Source: Bacillota bacterium
GTDB lineage: Bacteria; Bacillota; Clostridia; Peptostreptococcales; Anaerovoracaceae
DNA: 11,906 nt
Reading direction: 5' to 3'
Assembly (NCBI GenBank): GCA_016284485.1
Contig: JAEEOX010000113.1
Span: 1 to 11,906 of the forward strand
The notes under the pieces are model-generated. The model did no database searches. It was given only the letters and a program-made list of their open reading frames with translations, and was not told the origin of the DNA. The number at the start of each line of letters is the position of its first letter. The stretch's first letter is position 1. The position numbers and the translations under genes were made by a program. Below, one piece after another: positions 6,823 through 11,906 of this stretch.

Positions 6823-7887
6823 CTACTTCCTCACATCCAAAAAAGTTCTGAGTTCTTCGTCTGTCATCCCCTTGAGGGTGCACTCGCCCGCCCTGCGGGG
6901 GATCACCAGATTGATGTATCCGTCTCTGATCTTTTTGTCCTCTGCCACATGGGACAGCAAAACATTCAGGTTATATGGGCATCTCCACTCCAGGTCGTGC
7001 TTCTCCAGGAGATTTATGAGCCTGGTGTAGGTGCCTCTCTCTGCCAATCCCCTGTTTTCCGCAGCCCTGGTGATCAGCGCCATGCCCATGGCCACTGCCT
7101 CTCCGTGGTGGATCCTGTAGGATGACTGGGTCTCAATGGCATGTCCCAGAGTGTGGCCGAAGTTAAGGATGTTCCTTATTCCGTTGTCTCTCTCATCCTC
7201 TACCACGAAATACGCCTTGAGCTTGATGCAGCGCTTGAGGATCTCCTCCAGATATGCGCTGTCTCTGCGGTTCTCAGTCAGCGGCCTCGCCTCCAGCATC
7301 ATGATCAAGTCCGGGTCTCCCAGGAATCCGTATTTGATCACCTCGGAGCAACCCTCCGCAAAAGTCTCATCCGGCAGAGTATCCAGATACTTGGTGTCCA
7401 CCAGTACCAGAGACGGCTGGTAGAAGGTACCGATTATGTTTTTCCTTCCTCCCAGGTTCAGGGCGTTCTTGCCGCCTATGGCCGCATCCGCCGCTCCGAT
7501 GAGGGTCGTGGGGATCTCGCAGAGATCCAGTCCCCTCTTGTAGGTGGACGCTATGAAGCCCGCCAGATCTGTGACGGTGCCTCCGCCGATGCCGATTATG
7601 GTATCGGTCCTGGCCATGCTGAAGTCCGAAAGAAGCCCGCAGATGTTCTGGAAAGACTCTATGCTCTTGGCATCTTCCCCTCCCTGCACGGCGCAGGCCA
7701 TTACCTCCTTGCCTGCCTCTTCCAGAGCGTTGCCCAGCTCAGCCACATACTGCGACGGTACGGCCTCATCCCAGATCAGCACTATGTGCTTCCCGTTGGG
7801 AAGAAGCATTTTCACAGCTTCGTCCGTTATGTTCCTGCCTATGAGGACCTCGTAGCGGTCCCTGGTCCTTATCTTCACCCGTTCCAT
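6823..7887 (-). CDS. aroB: 3-dehydroquinate synthase AroB
   Basis: This enzyme converts DAHP to 3-dehydroquinate, step 2 of the shikimate pathway, using NAD and a divalent metal. The 354 residues match the usual family length. Visible family features are the NAD-binding GGGTVTDLAGF at 101-111, IPTTL at 125-129, GGKNALN at 138-144 and GRKNIIGTFYQP at 147-158. The metal ligands are E182 (SEVIK), H245 (FGHTLGHAIE) and H261 (HHGEAVAMGM); the 16-residue gap between the two histidines matches the family. Translation starts 1 base after the response regulator stop, with GGAG (7900-7897) 9 bases upstream inside that gene. The stop codon TAG is directly followed by the ATG of the Aro fusion. It sits in the middle of the kinase-regulator-aro operon. 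Confidence 0.97.
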   Translation of the reverse strand: MERVKIRTRDRYEVLIGRNITDEAVKMLLPNGKHIVLIWDEAVPSQYVAELGNALEEAGKEVMACAVQGGEDAKSIESFQNICGLLSDFSMARTDTIIGIGGGTVTDLAGFIASTYKRGLDLCEIPTTLIGAADAAIGGKNALNLGGRKNIIGTFYQPSLVLVDTKYLDTLPDETFAEGCSEVIKYGFLGDPDLIMMLEARPLTENRRDSAYLEEILKRCIKLKAYFVVEDERDNGIRNILNFGHTLGHAIETQSSYRIHHGEAVAMGMALITRAAENRGLAERGTYTRLINLLEKHDLEWRCPYNLNVLLSHVAEDKKIRDGYINLVIPRRAGECTLKGMTDEELRTFLDVRK

Positions 7888-7888
7888 C

Positions 7889-8599
7889 TTAACGGTCTCC
7901 TTCGTCCTCTGTCATTCTGTATCCCACCCCGAGCTCCGTGAAAATGTACTCCGGCTCTCCGGGATTTTTCTCTATCTTCCTTCTGATGTTTGCCATGTTT
8001 ACCCTGAGTATCCTGTTGTTGTCCCCTGCGTAGGGCCCCCAGAGGGCGTTTATCAGAGAGTCATATGTTATGACCTTGCCGGAATTTTTGGCAAGGATGG
8101 AAACTATGTTGTACTCCATCCTGGTGAGGTGCACCGGCTCATCGTTCAGTGTCACCAGCCGTTTTTCGAAATCGATCAGAAGCCCCCGTGCGCTGTATGT
8201 TTTGCGCAGGCCGCCTGCCTCTGAAGCTATTTTGTCCACATGCCTGAGCGAGGTCCTGATCCTTGCCAGGAGCTCGCTGGTGCCGAAGGGCTTCGTGACG
8301 TAGTCGTCCGCCCCCGCGTCCAGAGCCTCCACCTTCTCCTTCTCCAGAGTTCTGGCGGAGATCACGATTATGGGCATGGCAGACCACTTCCGGGTCTCCC
8401 TTATGACATCGATGCCGTCCATGTCAGGAAGGCCCAGATCCAGCAGCACCAGGTCCGGCATGGCCGAAGTTATCCTGGCCAGCCCGTCGCGGCCGGTCTT
8501 CTCAGCCATGACAGAGTAGCCGTTGAGCTCCAGCGTCCTGACTATGAAATCCGATATGCTCTTTTCATCCTCTATCAAAAGTATCGATATCTTCTGCAT
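7889..8599 (-). CDS. KdpE-like OmpR-family response regulator
   Basis: This 236-residue DNA-binding response regulator is probably phosphorylated by the kinase encoded just upstream. The receiver domain (about 1-120) has the acidic pair E10-D11, phospho-acceptor D54 in LLDLGLPD, S81 and K103 (TKPF). The C-terminal OmpR/PhoB winged helix (about 130-232) has the typical LTRMEYNIVSILAKNSGKV stretch and ends with GVGYRM. Its ATG lies inside the kinase gene (35-base overlap) and is preceded by GGAGG (8613-8609) at 9 bases, so translation of the two is likely coupled. It resembles KdpE, but no kdpFABC genes are present here. Its place ahead of aroB suggests that it reports on, or controls, aromatic synthesis; that is inference. 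Confidence 0.93.
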   Translation of the reverse strand: MQKISILLIEDEKSISDFIVRTLELNGYSVMAEKTGRDGLARITSAMPDLVLLDLGLPDMDGIDVIRETRKWSAMPIIVISARTLEKEKVEALDAGADDYVTKPFGTSELLARIRTSLRHVDKIASEAGGLRKTYSARGLLIDFEKRLVTLNDEPVHLTRMEYNIVSILAKNSGKVITYDSLINALWGPYAGDNNRILRVNMANIRRKIEKNPGEPEYIFTELGVGYRMTEDEGDR

Positions 8600-9734
8600 C
8601 GTCTATTTCCTCCATATACTCCGGCAGAGTGAAAACGAATTCCACCCCGTCCTCGTGGTCGACAGCCTTGATGCTCCCGTCGTGAGCGCCTATGATCGTC
8701 TTGCAGATGGAAAGACCTATCCCCATGCCTCTGGTGGAATCCGGGCTCTCCTCTTCAGTCCCGAAGCTTCCTCCGTCGAAGATGCTCTCCAGCCTCTCCT
8801 CGGGTATTCGCCTTCCGTAATCCCTTACCGAGAACAAAACATTACCGTCCGCCACCCCGACTTCGACTTCGATGGGGTTCTCCGTTCCCGAGTGGATCTG
8901 GGCATTGTTCAGTATGTTGATCATGACCTGCTGTATCAGCATGGGGTCCATCTCAGCCATCACCGGATCGTCGGGCACCTTGACGGTGACCTTCGCATCC
9001 GGGAAGCTCTTCCTGAACTGAGAGACCGCGGTGGATACCACCTCGTCCACTATCTCAGGTGTCTTCTTCACCTTGGAGCTCTTCTCATCGATCCTGGTCA
9101 CCGACAGCAGATTTTCCACCATGTCCAGGAGCCACCTGGCATCCCTGTCGATGTTGGTCACCAGCCGGACCTTCTCGGCCTCGTCCATGGCCGACGGATT
9201 CTCGATTATGGACTCGCTGTTCCCTATTATTCCCGTGAGGGGCGTCCTGATGTCGTGGGAGACCGCCCTCAAAAGGTTGGCCCTCATCTTCTCCTTTTCC
9301 GCCTCCATCAGCTCCTTGTCCTGCTTCGCCAGAAGCTCCTGCTGGGTCTTGAGCACGGTGCTTGAGATGGAGGTTATTATGCTTATGATCAGCATCCCCA
9401 GGAAGGTCACCTGATATCCCTGAAGGCTGAAATCTATGTTGCCGTATGGATAGGTGAAGAAGTAGTTCACGGATACCACCGCGATGAAAGCATATAAAAT
9501 ACCATAGAAATACCCGTCCGTGTACCTTGCGGCAACGAAGGCTCCTACGGTATAAAGCATTGCGATGTTGAGAGTCGGGTCGGAGGCTGTCCTGTTAAAG
9601 AAAAACCCGATAAGGGTGGCCGCCACATACACTCCGAAGGTCACCAGGAAATCCTTGAAACTGAAGTTCCTGAACTTGGCCCTGAGGGCAGCGGTTATCT
9701 CCGTCCTTCTCTTGCCTGGATCATTGTTTGCCAT
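8565..9734 (-). CDS. DUF4118-type sensor histidine kinase (truncated-KdpD-like)
   Basis: This 389-residue membrane kinase has four predicted transmembrane segments at about 30-47, 57-70, 76-94 and 108-126, the arrangement of the DUF4118 part of KdpD. A coiled-coil-like stretch follows (127-150). The H-box is SHDIRTPL with phospho-acceptor H160, the N-box is NILNNA with N273 and N277, and the G2 box is GMGIGL at 336-341. The KdpD N-terminal osmosensitive and universal-stress domains are absent. The G1 box reads DYGRRI (305-310) instead of the common D-x-G-x-G-I: the second glycine is R309, encoded by CGA. An in-frame TGA lies 4-6 bases before the ATG and no SD is visible, so the start is well constrained. 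It is the first gene of the operon, and its signal is unknown. Confidence 0.93.
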   Translation of the reverse strand: MANNDPGKRRTEITAALRAKFRNFSFKDFLVTFGVYVAATLIGFFFNRTASDPTLNIAMLYTVGAFVAARYTDGYFYGILYAFIAVVSVNYFFTYPYGNIDFSLQGYQVTFLGMLIISIITSISSTVLKTQQELLAKQDKELMEAEKEKMRANLLRAVSHDIRTPLTGIIGNSESIIENPSAMDEAEKVRLVTNIDRDARWLLDMVENLLSVTRIDEKSSKVKKTPEIVDEVVSTAVSQFRKSFPDAKVTVKVPDDPVMAEMDPMLIQQVMINILNNAQIHSGTENPIEVEVGVADGNVLFSVRDYGRRIPEERLESIFDGGSFGTEEESPDSTRGMGIGLSICKTIIGAHDGSIKAVDHEDGVEFVFTLPEYMEEIDDAEDIDTFDRG

Positions 9735-9740
9735 GATTCA

Positions 9741-9769
9741 ATTGTAGTTTAAAAGCATACGTTCTTCAA
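9741..9769 (-). promoter_or_regulatory. Predicted promoter of the kinase-regulator-aro operon, leaderless layout
   Basis: On the minus strand, TTGAAG (9769-9764) and TACAAT (9746-9741) are exactly 17 bp apart. The -10 ends six bases (TGAATC) before the ATG at 9734, so the expected transcription start coincides with the start codon. No SD sequence is present between promoter and ATG. The promoter begins 15 bases beyond the U-tract of the HU terminator, so the operon seems to be an independent unit. No operator palindrome, T-box or leader peptide can fit between the promoter and the ATG. Confidence 0.75.
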
Positions 9770-9784
9770 GGGTATTTTGCAAGC

Positions 9785-9812
9785 AAAAAGCGGCAGAGCG
9801 ATCTGCCGCTTT
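9785..9812 (-). terminator. Rho-independent terminator of the HU gene
   Basis: An 11-bp perfect stem, AAAGCGGCAGA (9812-9802) with TCTGCCGCTTT (9797-9787), closes a TCGC tetraloop. The stem runs into a T-tract (9789-9785). It lies 19 bases after the HU stop codon. Confidence 0.93.
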
Positions 9813-9831
9813 CATTCTCATGAACGTTCTA

Positions 9832-10107
9832 TTATTTGTTTACAGCGTCCTTAAGAGCCTTGCCGGCCTTGAATGCGGGCTTTGTGCAAGCCTTGATCTT
9901 AACTGCCTTGCCTGTCTGGGGGTTCTTGCCCATTCTGGCTCCCTGCTTTCTGGTCTCGAATGTTCCGAATCCAATAAGCTGAACCTTATCTCCCTTAACG
10001 AGTGCGCCCTCGATGGCTGCGAATGTAGCTGCTACTGCTGCAGTTGCGTCCTTCTTTGTAAGACCGGTATTTTCCGCTACTTTAGCGATGAGTTCTGTCT
10101 TGTTCAT
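9832..10107 (-). CDS. hup: HU family nucleoid DNA-binding protein
   Basis: At 91 residues, this is standard HU length. It acts as a homodimer that bends and wraps DNA. MNKTELIAKVAENTGLTKKD is the typical N-terminal helix pair. GFGTFETRKQGARMGKNP followed by QTG is the DNA-gripping beta arm, with the conserved R58 and the intercalating-proline region N62-P63. PAFKAGKALKDAV is the usual C-terminal signature. A cysteine at 74 (KACTKP) replaces the more usual residue in that strand. AGGAGGAGA (10125-10117) lies upstream of the ATG. The gene has its own strong promoter and terminator, consistent with a monocistronic, highly expressed gene, and its codon use looks more A/T-ending than that of its neighbours. 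Confidence 0.97.
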   Translation of the reverse strand: MNKTELIAKVAENTGLTKKDATAAVAATFAAIEGALVKGDKVQLIGFGTFETRKQGARMGKNPQTGKAVKIKACTKPAFKAGKALKDAVNK

Positions 10108-10152
10108 TGTGTAAATTCTCCTCCTAAGAAAATCTAAGATTAAATCGTAATG

Positions 10153-10181
10153 ATAATAGCATAATCTACTATGCCTGTCAA
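10153..10181 (-). promoter_or_regulatory. Near-consensus promoter of the HU gene
   Basis: On the minus strand, TTGACA (10181-10176) and TATTAT (10158-10153) are separated by exactly 17 bp, with TGC directly before the -10, which makes an extended -10. This is the best promoter in the window. Transcription would start near 10146, giving a leader of about 39 bases with an AGGAGGAGA site. A short palindrome, AATCTAAGATT (10131-10141), lies in the early leader. No terminator separates it from the MFS gene, so read-through into HU is possible. Confidence 0.92.
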
Positions 10182-10202
10182 CACAAAAACTGTGCTGAGC
10201 CT

Positions 10203-11438
10203 TTATTTTTCAAGGGTCTTCGGCCTTTTTGCGACCTTGTCCACCAGTACGATCACACCGGCTGCGCCTATGACTGTGAGGGCCACAGACACCAGAAGCA
10301 TGAGCTTCGGTCCGGATGCATCCAGGATCACTCCGCCAAGAATGCTGGCAAAAATGGAGGATACTGTTATGGCCGTGGTGTACAGTGCCTGACCCTTTAC
10401 AGCCTCTCCCCGCTCCATGATCTCGTTGATGAACTGCACTATGGCCGGAAGGAAAAGCGGGAATGACACCAGATGAAGTACGTGAGCCACATAGATCATC
10501 GTTACACTGTTGGCCAGGTAGAGCAAAAGAAGTTTGCCCACGAAGCAGGCTGACGCCACCTTGAGCAGGGTGCTGCAGCTGAACCTTGAGTTCAGCTTGT
10601 CGAAGAAGAACAGCGCCGGTATCTCAAGGAAGGCCATCACTCCCATGATCCTTCCCAGATCCTCTGCGCCTCCGCCTACTCCGTCCACCACCTGGAACAT
10701 GAAGTTGTTCAGGATGGCGTTCTGGAAGAAGAGAACCAGTATGAAAAGGCTCAGGATCATGAAAAGTTTGTTCCTCTTCACGAAGCTGATCAGGTTTATC
10801 TCCTCTCCGGTCTCTTCCATGCCTTCAGCGGACAGCATATCCGGGTTGGAATTCCTCTCTCTGATTGCCTTATCCAGGGTCTTCTTCGTAAGAAGCACCA
10901 GGCCGAGGAGGACCGCCAGGGCCACCATTCCGCTGCCCGGAAGGATGTGTGTGCCGAACTTCTCGGTGAGGCTTCCCATAATTACCATGAACACCGCATA
11001 TCCCAGACTTCCACCGGACCGGCACATGCCGAAGTTGATCTTGTGTCCGCTTTCGGAAAGCCTTCTGGAAAACGAGTTGAACACGGGCTGAAGGGCCAGT
11101 TCCCAGGCCAGGGTCAGGATGTAGATCACCCACAGGGCCATGGACTTCCTCCTGAAGATCAGGAGTCCCACGGTGAGCACCATCATCACCACGGTGCCAA
11201 GGCCGGCCACGCCTATCTGATCCAGTTTCCTGGACCTGTCCGACAGATCCGCCAGAGCGGGCTGCAGGAACACCGATACCACGCTGGCGAGGGCTATTAT
11301 CAGCCCGATCTCCGAGTTGCTGAAGCCGATATCAAGAAGGTAGGCAGAACAAAAGCTGCCTACCATTCCGTAATAGATCCAATACGCCGCAAAGTCACCG
11401 GCATATTCTAAATTTAAAGTCAATGAACGTTTATTCAC
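10203..11438 (-). CDS. Major facilitator superfamily transporter
   Basis: This 411-residue integral membrane protein has about 12 hydrophobic segments and a hydrophilic central loop at about 184-224, the usual MFS two-bundle layout. Motif A between segments 2 and 3 appears as DLSDRSRK (64-71). The N-terminal acidic-aromatic stretch (EYAGDFAAYWIYYG) resembles the LacY/nucleoside-symporter-like MFS subgroup. The substrate cannot be assigned. Translation starts at GTG (11438), immediately after the TAA of the telA-like gene, with GGAG 12 bases upstream. The first in-frame ATG is codon 25, and starting there would remove the first membrane segment, so GTG is preferred. It probably forms an operon with the TelA-like gene. 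Confidence 0.9.
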   Translation of the reverse strand: MNKRSLTLNLEYAGDFAAYWIYYGMVGSFCSAYLLDIGFSNSEIGLIIALASVVSVFLQPALADLSDRSRKLDQIGVAGLGTVVMMVLTVGLLIFRRKSMALWVIYILTLAWELALQPVFNSFSRRLSESGHKINFGMCRSGGSLGYAVFMVIMGSLTEKFGTHILPGSGMVALAVLLGLVLLTKKTLDKAIRERNSNPDMLSAEGMEETGEEINLISFVKRNKLFMILSLFILVLFFQNAILNNFMFQVVDGVGGGAEDLGRIMGVMAFLEIPALFFFDKLNSRFSCSTLLKVASACFVGKLLLLYLANSVTMIYVAHVLHLVSFPLFLPAIVQFINEIMERGEAVKGQALYTTAITVSSIFASILGGVILDASGPKLMLLVSVALTVIGAAGVIVLVDKVAKRPKTLEK

Positions 11439-11906
11439 TTATGAAATAGTCTCCAGTACCTTATCTCTCAGTTCGCCTTCAAGTCTCTTGAGCTCGATCT
11501 CTGCCTCGATCCTCTTCTCGTGGCCTTCCTTCTGGATCTGCATCACTTCATCGATGGTGGTGATGAGTTTTGCGTTGGTCTCCTGAAGGGTCTCGATGTC
11601 AACGATGCCTCTCTCGGATTCCTGAGCAACTCCCACTGTGGTGTCGTGGAGGATCTCAGCGTTCTTCTTGAGAAGCTCGTTGGTGGTCTCGGAAACTGCT
11701 CTCTGTGCCTTCAGGGCCTCACCGGAATTGGCAAGTCCAAGGGCCAGAACCATCTGGCTCTTCCAGAGAGGAATGGTGTTGACCAGAGCTGTCTGGATCT
11801 TCTCTACCATCAGGGTGTCGTTGTTCTGGATCATCCTGATCTGCGGAGCCATCTGCTGGGATACTGTTCTTGTCAGGTCGAGATCATATACCTTCTTCTC
11901 GAATCT
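11439..11906 (-). CDS. TelA-like toxic anion resistance family protein (5' end outside window)
   Basis: The last 155 residues of a frame that is open to the window edge. The sequence DLTRTVSQQMAPQIRMIQNN followed by DTLMVEKIQ, and IPLWKSQMVLALG, are characteristic of the TelA/YceG-like family. These proteins are largely helical and have been linked to tellurite and cell-envelope stress resistance; the molecular activity is not well defined. The C-terminal half here is helical and charged (about 60 residues rich in E, K, I and Q), ending RDKVLETIS. The family is usually 350-400 residues, so over half is missing upstream. Its TAA directly abuts the GTG of the MFS gene, indicating co-transcription and coupled translation. 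Confidence 0.93.
   Translation of the reverse strand, partial: RFEKKVYDLDLTRTVSQQMAPQIRMIQNNDTLMVEKIQTALVNTIPLWKSQMVLALGLANSGEALKAQRAVSETTNELLKKNAEILHDTTVGVAQESERGIVDIETLQETNAKLITTIDEVMQIQKEGHEKRIEAEIELKRLEGELRDKVLETIS

Noticed and set aside
9735..9780. Amino-acid attenuator or T-box for the aro operon
   Set aside because: There is no room: the predicted promoter ends six bases before the kinase ATG, and no leader peptide, T-box motif or second hairpin is seen apart from the HU terminator.
10131..10141. AATCTAAGATT palindrome as an operator for HU
   Set aside because: It is short, A/T-rich and single. It is reported only as part of the promoter description.
10182..10202. Terminator between the MFS gene and HU
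   Set aside because: A T-tract is present on the minus strand, but the preceding bases form at most a 3-bp stem without a loop.

Overview
The window looks like a chromosomal segment of a moderately high-GC Bacillota (Clostridia-type) bacterium. The grounds are strong AGGAGG ribosome sites, a Clostridia-like HU, a TelA family protein, a KdpDE-like two-component pair of the DUF4118 type, and Bacillota-style AroB and AroE sequences. The genus cannot be fixed from the sequence; an Anaerovoracaceae-like lineage is a guess only. All genes are on the minus strand except one.

Layout, left to right. Positions 1-2486 hold most of dnaE (DNA polymerase III alpha), running leftward off the window. A 138-base divergent promoter region (2487-2624) separates it from the only plus-strand gene, a membrane-anchored endonuclease/exonuclease/phosphatase-family protein (2625-3734). 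A 526-base convergent intergenic region (3735-4260) follows. It carries a terminator for each flanking gene, and the two share almost the same hairpin. Between them are six 36-37 base palindromes separated by exactly 17 bases, a 54-base period.

From 9734 down to 4261 runs a tight four-gene operon: DUF4118 histidine kinase, KdpE-like response regulator, aroB, and a single 853-residue protein that fuses chorismate synthase, chorismate mutase, shikimate dehydrogenase and shikimate kinase. The genes overlap by 35 bases, then are spaced by 1 and 0 bases. This suggests one transcript that couples a sensor pair to aromatic amino acid synthesis. AroB makes 3-dehydroquinate. The fusion carries shikimate pathway steps 4, 5 and 7 plus the first step toward phenylalanine and tyrosine. 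Steps 1, 3 and 6 (DAHP synthase, AroD, AroA) are not in the window.

Upstream of that operon are HU (9832-10107), with its own near-consensus promoter and a good terminator, and then telA (partial) and an MFS transporter joined stop-to-start (11906-10203).

The most notable points are the four-enzyme Aro fusion, its operon with a two-component system, the phased palindrome array, and two promoters (dnaE and the histidine kinase) whose -10 boxes end exactly 6 bases before the ATG with no Shine-Dalgarno sequence, which predicts leaderless mRNAs.
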